DNA of 64,000 nt from Phycisphaerae bacterium (GTDB lineage: Bacteria; Planctomycetota; Phycisphaerae; UBA1845; PWPN01): the NCBI GenBank assembly GCA_018003015.1, contig JAGNEZ010000017.1:47411-111410 (forward strand), given 5' to 3'. Every line of letters begins with the position of its first letter. Positions within the stretch are counted from its first letter, which is position 1. Under the pieces are notes generated by a model, which ran no database searches, was not told the DNA's origin, and saw nothing but the letters and a program-made list of their open reading frames with translations. The position numbers and the translations under genes were made by a program. Positions 53,228-63,467 of the stretch are shown piece after piece.

Positions 53228-54283
53228 CTAGGGCTTGGGCAAGCTGGCAAGGCTGTCCTTTGCAGCTTTGGAGAGATCGGCGTCCGAGTCCGTGGCCAGT
53301 GCCTGGAGCACAGGGGCGGCCGACGCGTGTCCGACCTCGGCCAGTGACCTGATCGCTACCAGCCTGACGGCCTTGTCACCGCTCTTGGCGGCGTTTGCGA
53401 TGGCTGGAACGGCGGTCGGGTCTGCCCGCAGACCAAGCGTCTGGATCAGCAGGATCTGGTGGTCGGCCGGGAGGTTCGCCAGGGCGGAGGCTAAGGCGGA
53501 GGTCGTCTCGGCCCCGGGCATTTCCCGGCTGGCCCGGCAGGTGGCGGAGAAGAGGGCGAAATCCGAGTTGGCCAGATACTCCTTAAGCAGGGCAACGCCC
53601 GCTTGCTTGCGGGTCAGAATGGCGCCGCGCACCGCCGCGGTGCGGACCTGATGGGCGACGCTCTTCATCCCGCGAAGTTGGTCGTAGATGGCGACCGCCG
53701 CGTCGCCCTGGTTGTCGGCGGCCAGCCGCTCGGCGCAGCGCAGCAGGCCCTCGCAAATTGCCAGTTGCCGAACAGGGGGGGCCTTGTCCACGGCGCCCTG
53801 CAGGGCCTTGGCCGCGGTCTCGTTCCCGATGCACCCCAGGGCCCTTGCGGCGGCCTGGACCGGACCTGGCCGGCCCTTGGTCAACAGTTCGGCCAGGGCG
53901 TCGACCGCCTTCGCATCGCGGCGTATGCCGACGCTGCCGATCACGCCAACCAGTTGCCGCCCTTTCACCGTGCCCAGGGCGTCGCGAAGGCATTCGTCCA
54001 CCGAGGGATCCGTGATGGGCTCCAGCGCATAGCGGGCCATGTGAGACAGGTGCTCATCGGCGAGCAGACTGGCCAGAGCGGGCACGCATGCCTTGGTGCC
54101 GATGACCGCGAGCGAGCGGCAGGCATCGGCCTTGTCCTTGTGCGGAGCATCCGACTTCAGTATCGCAATGAGCTTCACTTCCCGGGCCTGGGCCGCATTC
54201 GGGTCCGCCTGGCCGAAGGCCGGGACGGCCGGCGTCATTGCCGTGGCGGTCAGAAGCAGTCCATAGATGTGCATTCGTGACAT
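53228..54283 (-). CDS. exported HEAT-repeat protein
   Basis: 351 residues: a signal peptide (GLLLTATAMTPAVPAFGQA) and about seven HEAT-like helical repeats, with the typical pattern of Ala/Leu-rich helix pairs (AVIGTKACVPALASLLAD, QAAARALGCIGNETAAKAL, VRLVAIRSLAEVGHASAAPVL). Such repeats act as protein-binding scaffolds; the partner is unknown. It lies just downstream of the Gfo/Idh/MocA gene on the same strand (30-base gap). Planctomycetes often pair HEAT proteins with dehydrogenases of this kind. Confidence 0.82.
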   Translation of the reverse strand: MSRMHIYGLLLTATAMTPAVPAFGQADPNAAQAREVKLIAILKSDAPHKDKADACRSLAVIGTKACVPALASLLADEHLSHMARYALEPITDPSVDECLRDALGTVKGRQLVGVIGSVGIRRDAKAVDALAELLTKGRPGPVQAAARALGCIGNETAAKALQGAVDKAPPVRQLAICEGLLRCAERLAADNQGDAAVAIYDQLRGMKSVAHQVRTAAVRGAILTRKQAGVALLKEYLANSDFALFSATCRASREMPGAETTSALASALANLPADHQILLIQTLGLRADPTAVPAIANAAKSGDKAVRLVAIRSLAEVGHASAAPVLQALATDSDADLSKAAKDSLASLPKP

Positions 54284-54313
54284 GGCGTCTTCTCTCCTTG
54301 CTGGAGCTGACTC

Positions 54314-55681
54314 TCAGATCATCCACGGTGCCCGCATCGCCCGCGTCCGAAGTCGATTAGCCTCGGCATCGCCGGCGAATTCCTGCTTGGCGGGGTCATA
54401 TCTCATATTGCGCTTCAGCCACATGCAGATGTTCGCGGCATGGACGGTGGACATCGAATGGTGCATGACCTCCGGGCTGGCGACCGTCGGCTGCCGGGAC
54501 TTCACGCAGTTGAAGAAGTCGCGAACGTGGTTCATGGGACGGCCGGTGCGGGCGATGTAGTCGGCGACGACCTTGTCGAAGTCGGCCAGCAGGGCGGGGT
54601 TGGAGACCACCGGCTTGGGATCCCAGTCGGCGGCGGAGACCCATCCTTCCGGCCCCTCGAACCGCATGCCACAAGGGCCCTTCCAATAGCCTCCTTGGTG
54701 TAGGATCATCTTCACGCCGTTGGCGAAACGGGTGACCATGCCGTCGCCCGTTCGGTTATTCACGTATTCGTATTCGACGGGCGAGGTACCGAGCATGTCC
54801 AGGCCGGCCTGGGCCTGGGCGAAGGTGTGGGCGCCCCATTCGCCGATGCAGCTGGTGTGGAAATCGTAGTGGCCGCGCCAGCCGCCCTTGACATAGTTTG
54901 AGTTGTAGGGCCGCCACGGGCACGGGCCCAGCCAGAGGTCCCAGTCGACTTCGTCCTTGGGCGGCTCTGGTTCGGCCGGCAGCCAGTCGTGGCTCAGTTC
55001 GGCCTCTCCGCCGGAGATCTGGGCCCGGGCGGTGTGGACCTTTCCGAGTTTGCCGCTCTTGGCCGCCTCGATGCACCACACGAAGTTGGCTTCGCTGAGG
55101 CGCTGGGTCCCGGTCTGGTAGACGCGACCGTAGCGCCTGGCCGTATCCACGACCGCCTGGCCCTGGGCGATGGTCATGCACGAGGGCTTCTCGCTGTAGA
55201 CGTCCTTGCCGGCCCACATGGCCATGACCGCCGCCGTCGCATGCCAGCGATCGCCGGTGGCGATGAGGACGGCGTCGATATCCGTGCGGCGGGCCAGGAA
55301 CTCGCGCATGTCGCCGTAGACCTTGCAGTCCTTGTTCCCGTAGTGCTGGTCCACCATCTGCTTGACGCCCTCGCGCCGGCTCCTTTGGGCGTCGCAGACT
55401 GCGACGAACTGAACGTCTTTCTCGGGCAGCATCCACTGGAGTACAAACGAGCCGCGGCCACCGATGCCGATGCCCCCCAGGAGGATTCGCTCGCTGGGTG
55501 GCACGGTGCCGTTCAGGCCGAGGGCCGAGCCGGGAACGATGCAGGGCGCCGCGACCGCCCCGCCAGTCAGCAGGGTGCGTTTCAGCATCTCGCGCCGGGT
55601 CAGGGACGATCTTCCCGATGGCTTGCGGATGGCTGGCTGATGGGCGTCGAGGCCGGTTGGATGGTGGTGTTGTGTGGCCAT
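54314..55681 (-). CDS. Gfo/Idh/MocA-family oxidoreductase, Tat-exported
   Basis: 455 residues. The N-terminus has a twin-arginine motif (SLTRREMLKRTLLTGG) before a hydrophobic stretch ending PGSALG, so it should be folded with NAD(P) in the cytoplasm and exported. The Rossmann domain follows (ILLGGIGIGGRGSFVLQWM, VAVCDAQRSRR) with the EKPS motif in GKDVYSEKPSCMTIAQG, and the C-terminal beta-sheet domain contains HDWLPAEPEPP and the HTSCIGEWGAHTFAQAQ segment with the catalytic-type His. Members oxidise or reduce sugars, sugar acids or inositols; the substrate here is unknown. ATG 55681 keeps the whole Tat signal. Confidence 0.9.
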   Translation of the reverse strand: MATQHHHPTGLDAHQPAIRKPSGRSSLTRREMLKRTLLTGGAVAAPCIVPGSALGLNGTVPPSERILLGGIGIGGRGSFVLQWMLPEKDVQFVAVCDAQRSRREGVKQMVDQHYGNKDCKVYGDMREFLARRTDIDAVLIATGDRWHATAAVMAMWAGKDVYSEKPSCMTIAQGQAVVDTARRYGRVYQTGTQRLSEANFVWCIEAAKSGKLGKVHTARAQISGGEAELSHDWLPAEPEPPKDEVDWDLWLGPCPWRPYNSNYVKGGWRGHYDFHTSCIGEWGAHTFAQAQAGLDMLGTSPVEYEYVNNRTGDGMVTRFANGVKMILHQGGYWKGPCGMRFEGPEGWVSAADWDPKPVVSNPALLADFDKVVADYIARTGRPMNHVRDFFNCVKSRQPTVASPEVMHHSMSTVHAANICMWLKRNMRYDPAKQEFAGDAEANRLRTRAMRAPWMI

Positions 55682-55948
55682 GCGGGCACCTCAGAATGGA
55701 GAAGCGAACACGCCTGACCGCCCGGCTCTCTCGCGGTCGGCGCGCCGACGAGGGCTGGAGAATCGGGTCGCGCCCGTATTGTGCAGACCGCCGGCTAGAA
55801 GTGCAAGAGCCTGGAATTCCGTGGCGCCCTCTTACGTTCTCAACGGGGGCCGAGTCGGATATGCAGGCGTTGGGGGAGACGGCTCGGTGCGAGTGGCGTG
55901 GTGGTGCTGGTTCTTGTAGAAAATGCCGGCCTCCGAGTGAAGATCCGG

Positions 55949-56587
55949 CTAGCTTTTCACGATACTGTGCTGGATGGCGAAACGGGTCAGCTCGGCGTTG
56001 TTTCGGATGCCCAGTTTGGCCAGGAGGTTGAGGCGGTGGGCGTCGATAGTCTTGACGCTGACGCCGAGCTCCGCGGCGATCTCCCGATTGGTCCGCCCCG
56101 ACGCCAGGTGGCGGAGCACCTGGAATTCGCGGTTGGAGCAGGCTTCGAGGGGATCGCGGACCCCGCCCTCGACAAAGCGGATGGCCATCGAGTCGCGGAG
56201 CGAGGAGGAGATGAACCGGTTCCCGGCGTAGACGGTGCGGATCGCGTTGACCAGCTCGGCCGGGGCGGTGTCCTTGGTGACGTAGCCTCCGGCGCCCATG
56301 CGAAGCAGTCGGGCGGCATAGTGCTCATCATCGTGCATGGTCAGCATGACGACTTTCGGTGGCCTGCTCCGCTGCTTGACGAGAGCGCTCATCGTCTCCA
56401 TGCCGTCCATCTCGGGCATGGCGATATCCAGGAGAATGACATCAGGCTGGAGGCGGTCGATCGCCTCCAGCGCGTCCTTCCCATTGCTGGCTTCGCCAAC
56501 AATCTGGAAGTCCTTCTGTTCCTCGAGCATGCGCTTCAAACCTGCCCGAACGAGCTGATGATCGTCCACAACCAGAATCTTGATCAT
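55949..56587 (-). CDS. NarL/FixJ-family response regulator
   Basis: 212 residues: receiver domain (D8-D9 acidic pair, D54 phosphoacceptor in VILLDIAMPEMDG, Thr in VMLTMHDDEHY, Lys in GYVTKD) and a LuxR-type helix-turn-helix (LEACSNREFQVLRHLASGRT, NREIAAELGVSVKTIDAHR). It should be phosphorylated by the kinase encoded immediately upstream, with which it shares an ATGA overlap (56584-56587). Target genes are not evident. Confidence 0.94.
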   Translation of the reverse strand: MIKILVVDDHQLVRAGLKRMLEEQKDFQIVGEASNGKDALEAIDRLQPDVILLDIAMPEMDGMETMSALVKQRSRPPKVVMLTMHDDEHYAARLLRMGAGGYVTKDTAPAELVNAIRTVYAGNRFISSSLRDSMAIRFVEGGVRDPLEACSNREFQVLRHLASGRTNREIAAELGVSVKTIDAHRLNLLAKLGIRNNAELTRFAIQHSIVKS

Positions 56588-58608
56588 GAAGTCCTCTCGC
56601 TTTCCACATGATCCTGCAGGGGCAGCCGGGCGGTCACACAGAACCCGGAACCAGGCTCGCTCTCGATGTGCAAGCTACCATTCAGTAGAGCTACGCGCTC
56701 TCTCATGCCTATTATACCCAGAGACAGCTTGCCTGCCAGCGCATCGGGGCCGGCACCGACCCCGTAATCCTGGATGCGGACGGTCAGTTCGCTGCTCGCC
56801 TCCTCTAGAGACACCTCACACCACCGTGTCCCGGCATGCCGGGCCACATTGGTCAAAGCCTCCTGGACCACCCGAAAGACCACCGTCGCCGCCGGATCGT
56901 TCACCGAGAGATCGTCGGGGCTGGCCGAAACCTCGCAATGCACGCCGGTCCGCTCCTGGAAATCCGCCGCATAGGATCGCACCGCCGCCACCAGACCCTG
57001 GTGATCTAGAACCGGCGGCCGAAGACTCTTGGACAGATGCCGCACGCTGGCGGTGATCTGACGCACATACTCTCGGGCCTCGGCCAGATGGTTCCTGATC
57101 CCGGATTGATCAGAGAATTCCCTATCTCCCAGCCATGCCAGGTTCATATTCAAGGCGGTCAGCAGTCCACCGAGTTCGTCGTGCAGTTCCCGGGAGATTC
57201 GGGCGCGCTCGCGCTCCAGGGTCTTGCCGGTATCCGCGGTCAGTTGGCGGATCTGCTCCAGGTGCCCCAACCGCTGGGCCTCGGCCAACTTGCGGGCGGT
57301 CGTGTCCCGGGTCACATTGAGGATCCCGTTCAGCCCGGGCACCTGGGTTTCTTTGAGCAGACGGCCCTGGCTCTCCACCCAGACATAGCGGCCGTCGCGA
57401 CGGCGAAGCCGGTACTCGACGGACACGGTCGCGACCTTTCCGTCGATCAAGTCCCTGATCTCGGTCGCGATCCTCTCGATGTCGTCCGGGTGGAGAAAAT
57501 CAAAGCCACAGCTGCCTAAGACTTCTTCCGGCTGGTATCCGAGGAGGCCTCGGACGGCGGGAGATACGTAACTCAAGGTGTTGTCCGCCGTGTGCACCGT
57601 GATGGTATCGGAGCAGTGATCCGCCAGGAGGCGATACCGCTGCTCGCTCCTGCGAAGCTCCTGCTCCATTTTCTTGCGCGCATGCAGGTGGCCGAGCATT
57701 GAGGCGTACAGACAGAGGAGTCTGCAGTCCTCGTCGGTGATCGGTTGCCCATGGATCAGATTGTCGATCATGAGCAGTCCGATGTTGTTCTGTCCGTCCC
57801 AGATTGGCACCCAGGCGCTCGATCCCCGCCCGACCACTGCAAGGTGGTGGTTGTGGAGATTCGCACATTCCTCCCGGATCGCGGAGCTGGGTGCGGAAGG
57901 CTTGAGGCTTTCGGCGATGGGGGCGTTGGTGCGGATGCGGCAACCGCGTTCGTCGCGCGGGCGACCCTGCTCGTCGGTGCCGAACGTGCCTTCCAGATAC
58001 GAACCATCGGGGCCGGTCAGCCAGACGCTCATTCGATCGAAGCCGAGCTGGGACCGGCCCAGAACGACCGACTGTCGCAGGAGATCCTCCAGCGTCTCGG
58101 CTCGGCTCAGTGAGTTGTTGACCTCGTAGAGGGTCATAAGACGCTCTGTCAGGCGACGCTGCTGTTCGTCGGTCGCCCGGAGTCTCTCTTCGGTCTGTTT
58201 GCGTTCGGTGATGTCGCGGACGAGCAGCAGGGCCTCGAGTGGCGACGATGGCATCATCCGGGCCTCGTACGCCCGCGTCCGCCCCTCGAGTTCGATTTCG
58301 TATTCGATGGTCTGCAATTGCCTGGTGCTGAAGGCCTTCTCGGTCGTTTCCTTCAGCAGGGCGGCAAGCGGTGGCGGCAGTACACTACCGAGGGGCTTGC
58401 CCAGAAACTCCTTCTCGGCAACCAGCGGCGGGAAGTCCATGGCCGGTTTGAAGTCCAGGGCGACCCCCTCCCGAGTGATCCGGAACAGCATGTCCGGGAT
58501 GGCCTGCAGCAGCGCCTGGGTCCAGGCTCTCACTGCCTGAGGCATTCGAAAGCCGGCCGACTTGTCAGAACCGAGTGACCGCATCATGACCACCCCACGC
58601 AGGTACAT
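56584..58608 (-). CDS. soluble-type sensor histidine kinase with PAS, GAF and PAS domains (HisKA_3)
   Basis: 674 residues without clear membrane helices, so cytoplasmic or peripheral. Order: PAS (about 25-135, ending LLLVRDITERKQ), a helix linker, GAF (about 160-315), PAS/PAC (about 325-450, YRLLADHCSDTITVHTADN ... GYQPEEVLGSCGFDFLHPDD), then the HisKA_3 box ERARISRELHDELGGLLTAL with the phosphoacceptor His, and the HATPase N box VVQEALTNVARHAG. G1 is DYGVGAG and G2 is LGIIGMRERV. This fits a NarX/DegS-like kinase with its NarL-type regulator next door. The start at ATG 58608 is not certain; ATG 58587 is an alternative. Confidence 0.88.
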   Translation of the reverse strand: MYLRGVVMMRSLGSDKSAGFRMPQAVRAWTQALLQAIPDMLFRITREGVALDFKPAMDFPPLVAEKEFLGKPLGSVLPPPLAALLKETTEKAFSTRQLQTIEYEIELEGRTRAYEARMMPSSPLEALLLVRDITERKQTEERLRATDEQQRRLTERLMTLYEVNNSLSRAETLEDLLRQSVVLGRSQLGFDRMSVWLTGPDGSYLEGTFGTDEQGRPRDERGCRIRTNAPIAESLKPSAPSSAIREECANLHNHHLAVVGRGSSAWVPIWDGQNNIGLLMIDNLIHGQPITDEDCRLLCLYASMLGHLHARKKMEQELRRSEQRYRLLADHCSDTITVHTADNTLSYVSPAVRGLLGYQPEEVLGSCGFDFLHPDDIERIATEIRDLIDGKVATVSVEYRLRRRDGRYVWVESQGRLLKETQVPGLNGILNVTRDTTARKLAEAQRLGHLEQIRQLTADTGKTLERERARISRELHDELGGLLTALNMNLAWLGDREFSDQSGIRNHLAEAREYVRQITASVRHLSKSLRPPVLDHQGLVAAVRSYAADFQERTGVHCEVSASPDDLSVNDPAATVVFRVVQEALTNVARHAGTRWCEVSLEEASSELTVRIQDYGVGAGPDALAGKLSLGIIGMRERVALLNGSLHIESEPGSGFCVTARLPLQDHVESERTS

Positions 58609-58758
58609 CCTGACAAGCTCATATGATACCCCTCCGGCTGGCCTGTTGCGATGGCGACGCGGTCATCGCGTGGGGTCTGGTTCGCGGGGGCCGTGACTGG
58701 GGATAGGGTGAACGGGTGATCTGGTCCGGCCGTGATCGCCGTGAGGACATGGCCGGGG

Positions 58759-60924
58759 TCACCCGGCAGCGTCGGGCGACCTGGCTCCGATCTTGAGCTC
58801 GCTCCTCAGCGTTTCGACGTCCGTGGCCGGCCGGCGGCAGGTGTGGTTGCGGCAGACGTAGACCGCCCCGCGCCCCTGGATCCGCGTCTTGCCCTGCAAC
58901 AGGGGAATCCGGTCTTGCCATGCGGCCGCGTCCGGATCCTCAGGGTCCAGTAACGCGACGATCCGCCAGGGATCGTAGACCTCATGAACCGCGTGGATCA
59001 GCGACCGGGTTTCCGTCTGATTCGGGCTTCCGACAATAGCGACCTCGGAGGGGGCAGAGCCGGCGGCGGCCACGCCGGCCAGGAAGCGCGCGAAGCTCAG
59101 CGGGGACTCGGTCACGGCGCCCGCGAAGGCCCGGATGGTGCGATCCGCCTTGACCCGCAAGTCCCGGCGGTCGAGCAGGGCCGCGAGCCTCAAGAGATCC
59201 ATCAGGGCCACCGAGTTGCCCGAAGGGGTCGCATGGTCCCGGCTATCCTTGGAGCGCACGATCAGCCTCTCGGCATCATCGGCGGTGTAGAAGAAGGCCC
59301 CGTTGGCGTCATCCCAGAAATGATCGATCATCAGGTCGACCAGGCGAACGGACTCGTCCAGCCAGCGCTTTTCGAAGGTGCTCTCGTACAGTTCAATCAG
59401 CCCTTCGATGAAGAACGCGTAATCGTCCAGATACCCGCCGGTGTGAGCGGTGCCCTTGCGATAGGTCCTCATCAGCCGCCCGTTCTCGCGCATCGAAGTC
59501 AGGATGAAGTCGGCTGCTTGAGCCGCCGCCACGGTGTCACGGCGCTCCCCGAGAATCCGGCCGCCCCGGGCCAGGGATGCGATCATGAGGCCGTTCCAGC
59601 CGGTCAGGATTTTGTCGTCGAGAGCGGGCGGCACTCGGCGACCGCGAGCGGCGAGCAGTCGGGCCCGCGCCTCCGCGAGGATATCCTTGAGCGTCTCCAC
59701 TTTGAGGCCGTGCGCCCTGGCGACCGTCTCCTCGCTGCGGGGGACGTTGAGGATGCTGCGTCCTTCCCAGTTGCCCTGGTCGGTTACATCATAGAAGGCG
59801 CAGAACAGCTCGCCGACCGGGTTTCCGAGGACGGCCATCACCTCCGGCTTGGTCCAGACATAGTACCGACCCTCGCCACCCTCGCTGTCCGCATCGCGGC
59901 TGGAGTAGAAGCCGCCTTCCGGTGATCGCAGATCGGTCAGCACGTAGTCCAGGAGGTCCGCGGCCAACTGGGCGTACCACGCCTTCCTCGTCACCTGAAA
60001 TGCCTCGAGGTAGATGCCGCTGACCAGGGCCTGGTCGTACAGCATCTTCTCGAAATGGGGCACCAACCAGTAGGGATCGGTGCTGTAGCGGGCGATCCCG
60101 CCGCCGAGGTGGTCGTAAATGCCGCCGTGGCCCATGTGGTGCAGCGTCAGCTCAACGAGGTCGAGCAATTCGCGGCGAGGCCGGCCGGATTCGAGGGTCC
60201 GGTGGTACTCGCGGAGCATGATCCCCATGGCCATCGATGGTGGGAACTTGTTGGCTTCGCTGGCGATACCCCCCGTGACCGGATCGAACACCCGGGCAAG
60301 CTGATCGGTGGTCTTGGTCAGGATATCCGAAGGCAACTCGCCTCCTCCGGCGGATGGAGCGCTGAACCGTGCCACCGCATCGGTCAGGGCATCGGCGGAG
60401 GACCATACTCTCGGCCGGTCTTCTTTCCAGAATCTCGCTATGGCTTGGAGAACCTGAACGAAACCCGGCCGTCCATACCGGTTGTCCGGAGGAAAGTACG
60501 TGCCGGCGAAGAAAGGTCTCTTGTCCGGCGTGAGGAACACGCTCATCGGCCAGCCGCCCTGCCCGCGGTTGTAGAGCACGGTGGCGTTCATGTAGATGTC
60601 ATCGAGATCCGGCCGCTCCTCTCGATCGACCTTGACGGCCACGAAGTGCCGGTTCAGGATCTCGGCGGTCTTCTCGTCCTCGAAGCTCTCCCGCTCCATG
60701 ACATGGCACCAGTGGCAGGCGGCATAACCGATGCTCAGGAAGACCGGCTTGTCTTCGCGGATCGCCTTCTCGAAGGCCTCCGATCCCCACGGATACCAGT
60801 CCACCGGATTGTGGGCGTGCTGCAGCAGATAGGGACTCGTGGCCCGAATGAGCCGGTTGGTGTGGATCGGCGGGCGAGCCGACTCCAAGGGTGAGCCAGC
60901 CATCGGTTCTGCGGGCGTATCCAT
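58759..60924 (-). CDS. thioredoxin-fold DUF255 protein (YyaL/SSP411-like)
   Basis: 721 residues from ATG 60924, with AAGGA upstream; the frame is open to GTG 61014. The N-terminal thioredoxin-like domain has [20 protein letters not shown] (a CHWC active site in place of CGPC), followed by the (alpha/alpha)6-barrel half seen in spermatogenesis-associated protein 20 homologues: [55 protein letters not shown] and [17 protein letters not shown]. Its reaction is not firmly known. It is a widely conserved family, so the chance of misnaming is small. Confidence 0.93.
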   Translation of the reverse strand: MDTPAEPMAGSPLESARPPIHTNRLIRATSPYLLQHAHNPVDWYPWGSEAFEKAIREDKPVFLSIGYAACHWCHVMERESFEDEKTAEILNRHFVAVKVDREERPDLDDIYMNATVLYNRGQGGWPMSVFLTPDKRPFFAGTYFPPDNRYGRPGFVQVLQAIARFWKEDRPRVWSSADALTDAVARFSAPSAGGGELPSDILTKTTDQLARVFDPVTGGIASEANKFPPSMAMGIMLREYHRTLESGRPRRELLDLVELTLHHMGHGGIYDHLGGGIARYSTDPYWLVPHFEKMLYDQALVSGIYLEAFQVTRKAWYAQLAADLLDYVLTDLRSPEGGFYSSRDADSEGGEGRYYVWTKPEVMAVLGNPVGELFCAFYDVTDQGNWEGRSILNVPRSEETVARAHGLKVETLKDILAEARARLLAARGRRVPPALDDKILTGWNGLMIASLARGGRILGERRDTVAAAQAADFILTSMRENGRLMRTYRKGTAHTGGYLDDYAFFIEGLIELYESTFEKRWLDESVRLVDLMIDHFWDDANGAFFYTADDAERLIVRSKDSRDHATPSGNSVALMDLLRLAALLDRRDLRVKADRTIRAFAGAVTESPLSFARFLAGVAAAGSAPSEVAIVGSPNQTETRSLIHAVHEVYDPWRIVALLDPEDPDAAAWQDRIPLLQGKTRIQGRGAVYVCRNHTCRRPATDVETLRSELKIGARSPDAAG

Positions 60925-61566
60925 GGAACATGCGTCCTTGAGGCCGGGCGACTCTCCGTCACCTGACGCGCTCCTTGAGCCGGGTTCACTGGCCGGCGGC
61001 AGCCTTTCAGCCACCTGAGACTTCGGCAGGCCCCAAACAGGTCAGGCAGAGTGTAGGTATCTTCCCGATCTCCGGCTAGCCCCGGCCTTCATCCCAGGAC
61101 GTCTGGCCGGGTCTGCTCGTCCTTGGGTCCGGACCGTTCTCGTCCCCGCTCGGACCGTGCCACCCCGGCCGGCCTGGTCGCTCCTGGGAACGGGGTCAAT
61201 CTGATCGCCGCCGCACCGGGCTGGAAAGGGGCTCGCGGCCGACCGGCCGTTGATGAAGATGAGAGGTTCGACAGCCGATAACCTCAGTGGAAACACCCTT
61301 GCGGTCGCAGGTGCGATGGCTTCTTGTCGTGGGGGATGCCAGCTTGGAGAAGGGCAGAAGGATCTCGATCGAACAACTGGGCCTGCGTCGTGTTCCGCTG
61401 TCGACCTGTCTTTGTCTTCGGAAGCCCAGCCATGGCGAAATCGGAACGCCGGCGGAGGCAACGTATGCCTGCGGATGAAGGAGGCGGGCGGCAGGCTCGC
61501 GGCCTCGGCTGCACGGGTCTTTGATGGGAGTCATGTCTGCCCGCACTCTTCTTGAGAAACAAGGCT
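60925..61566. other. 642-base divergent intergenic region
   Basis: It lies between the DUF255 gene (minus) and the membrane glycosyltransferase-like gene (plus). Several short open frames occur but none shows a protein-like pattern, and I see no hairpin with a T-run or RNA gene. Promoters for both flanking genes must lie here but I cannot place them. Confidence 0.35.
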
Positions 61567-63354
61567 ATGACCGCCACCACCTGCACTTCTCTGGACGTTC
61601 TCAGCGGCGAGGGGCGCGTGCCTGTGCCGGTTCTTCCAGCGGCCGGAATCCGGGGGGGGCATCTGCTCATCGGCGCCGCGATCGGCATGGTCGCCGGTAT
61701 GATGCGATTCTGGAACCTGGGGGCCGCTTTCGAGAGTTCGGACCAGTGTGCCATGGCGCGAATGATCCATCATTGTTTCGGGCTGCGATGGGTTTTTGCC
61801 CACGACTACGGTCCCGCGCTGCCTGTTGTGGAGCGTGTGTTCTCCACGGCGTTCAACTGCTTGGGTATTCCTTCGAGTGAGGCGGCATGCCGATTCCCGG
61901 TGGCCCTGTTGAGCCTGGCCCAGGTTCTGATCAGCTATCCGCTGCTCAGGCGGCTGGGGGCCGGGTGCGGGGAGGCTTCTTTCACGATGTTGTGTGTGGC
62001 CTTGTTGCCCACGCTGGTCTCGGACGGCCACTACGCATGGGGTTATCTGACTACCTGGCTGTTCACCGGTACGGTTGCGCTGTGGGCGACCATCGCCTGG
62101 CTGGATGACCATCAGCCCGTTCAGCTCGCGGTGGCCGGAATCGGGCTTTTTCTGCACTGTCTGAGCAACGTCTTTGCGGTGGGATTACCTCTCGTGTTGC
62201 TGGTCATCTGGGTCGCCGCAATCGTCGATCGCACGACCTGGGACCGGCGGAACAACGAGTCTGTGTCGGGACGACCGTGGAACGGCAGATGCCTTGGGGC
62301 CTTCGTGCCGGGCTTCGCATTGCCGTGCCTGGCTGCCCTGGCGGTGATTTTCCTGAGCTGGCATTGGACCGGCGGCGGGCAACTGGGGCGTCTGCTCCAC
62401 AAGCAGAACCACGGCGCGTTGTTCGGACAGCTCCGCCAGGTGTTGGATCTGCCCATCCTGTGGCGTGCGCAATTCGGTTATGTGTTCGGGGTGATCGCGG
62501 CCGCCGGGCTGGTGTGGGGATGTGTTCAACTGGGACGTTCCGGTTCGAGGAGAATGGGGCTCTTGTCGATCTGGGCTCTCGCGGCTGCCTTCCCGCTGGT
62601 CATCCTGACGGACTGGCGTGCCTTGGGCTATCTCGCGAGTTACCTGGGGTCCTACTTCATCGAGGTCATCTACTGCGCGGGCATGTTGGGAGGTGTGCTT
62701 CTCTGGCGTGTGCTCAGGCATCTGGGTATCGGCCTCGCCCCTCGCGTGGCGGCTCCGCTGGTGGCAGGTCTGGTGGTGGCCTGGCTCGGGGTGGGTACCG
62801 CCGACGAATGTCTGTTGGGTGGGAACCTCACTCACCTGACGGGCGTCAAGACGGGCTGGGGAAACGTGCGGCCGGACACGGGAATCAAGGCTGCCGGCGC
62901 GTATGTTCGCAGACACGTTCCCTGGAACTGCGTCATCATGAGCCTGCACGACAACGGCGGCATGGAAGCCCCGGTGGCGGAGTACTACCTGGGCCGGGGG
63001 GTACTGGCGAGCTATGATCTGCGATCGAGCATGTTCGAGCCACTGATTGCGGCGCTGGGCCCGCGAGTCGATGTGCTCATCCTGGAGCCTCGGCATCTGG
63101 GGGCCGCCGGTCGGCTGAGCGGCTTTGAGCTCGTCTGCACCCTGAATCGAGAAGGGCAACCGGTTCGACACATCTACGCTCGTTCTCGCTGGTCGCTGCC
63201 CCAGGTGGACGAGGATGTCGCCACCCTTAACCGGGAATACGACCGGCTGCATGTCCCTCGCCATGTCCCCATCGCCCTGTCGGCACCGCCGGATTTCGAT
63301 CGACTGCTCGGCGAATACCAGAAGACCGTTGGTAGGCTGAAGTCCGCAGGGTGA
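61567..63354 (+). CDS. polytopic membrane glycosyltransferase-like protein
   Basis: 595 residues, roughly ten to twelve membrane helices (about 30-450) followed by a 150-residue soluble domain (from about GIKAAGAYVRRHVPWN). The first loop contains LGAAFESSDQCAMARMIHHCF, placed like the acidic loop of GT39/ArnT-type lipid-linked sugar transferases, but the family's D-E motif is weak here (E-S-S-D). I would call it a GT-C-like membrane protein with low functional certainty. Start: ATG 61567 with AAGG nearby; TTG 61552 is an alternative. Confidence 0.65.
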   Translation: MTATTCTSLDVLSGEGRVPVPVLPAAGIRGGHLLIGAAIGMVAGMMRFWNLGAAFESSDQCAMARMIHHCFGLRWVFAHDYGPALPVVERVFSTAFNCLGIPSSEAACRFPVALLSLAQVLISYPLLRRLGAGCGEASFTMLCVALLPTLVSDGHYAWGYLTTWLFTGTVALWATIAWLDDHQPVQLAVAGIGLFLHCLSNVFAVGLPLVLLVIWVAAIVDRTTWDRRNNESVSGRPWNGRCLGAFVPGFALPCLAALAVIFLSWHWTGGGQLGRLLHKQNHGALFGQLRQVLDLPILWRAQFGYVFGVIAAAGLVWGCVQLGRSGSRRMGLLSIWALAAAFPLVILTDWRALGYLASYLGSYFIEVIYCAGMLGGVLLWRVLRHLGIGLAPRVAAPLVAGLVVAWLGVGTADECLLGGNLTHLTGVKTGWGNVRPDTGIKAAGAYVRRHVPWNCVIMSLHDNGGMEAPVAEYYLGRGVLASYDLRSSMFEPLIAALGPRVDVLILEPRHLGAAGRLSGFELVCTLNREGQPVRHIYARSRWSLPQVDEDVATLNREYDRLHVPRHVPIALSAPPDFDRLLGEYQKTVGRLKSAG

Positions 63355-63356
63355 GG

Positions 63357-63420
63357 TTCCGCCGTGAAGCCGGCTTGCGAGGGGGAGTGTTTTGACCCTC
63401 TTGCGGCGGAATGATAGAGT
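63357..63420 (+). promoter_or_regulatory. candidate lon promoter overlapping a long inverted repeat
   Basis: TTCCGCC (63357-63363) pairs with GGCGGAA (63405-63411), and inside it GAGGG (63379-63383) pairs with CCCTC (63396-63400). Overlapping its right arm is TTGACC (63393-63398), 16-base spacer, TAGAGT (63415-63420), a good sigma70-like promoter about 48 bases before the lon ATG. Part of the structure may also terminate the upstream gene. No CIRCE or HAIR motif is seen. Confidence 0.45.
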
Positions 63421-63467
63421 AGGGTCTCGAGCCGAAGTAGATACGTTGAACCCGCTCGGGCCAAGAC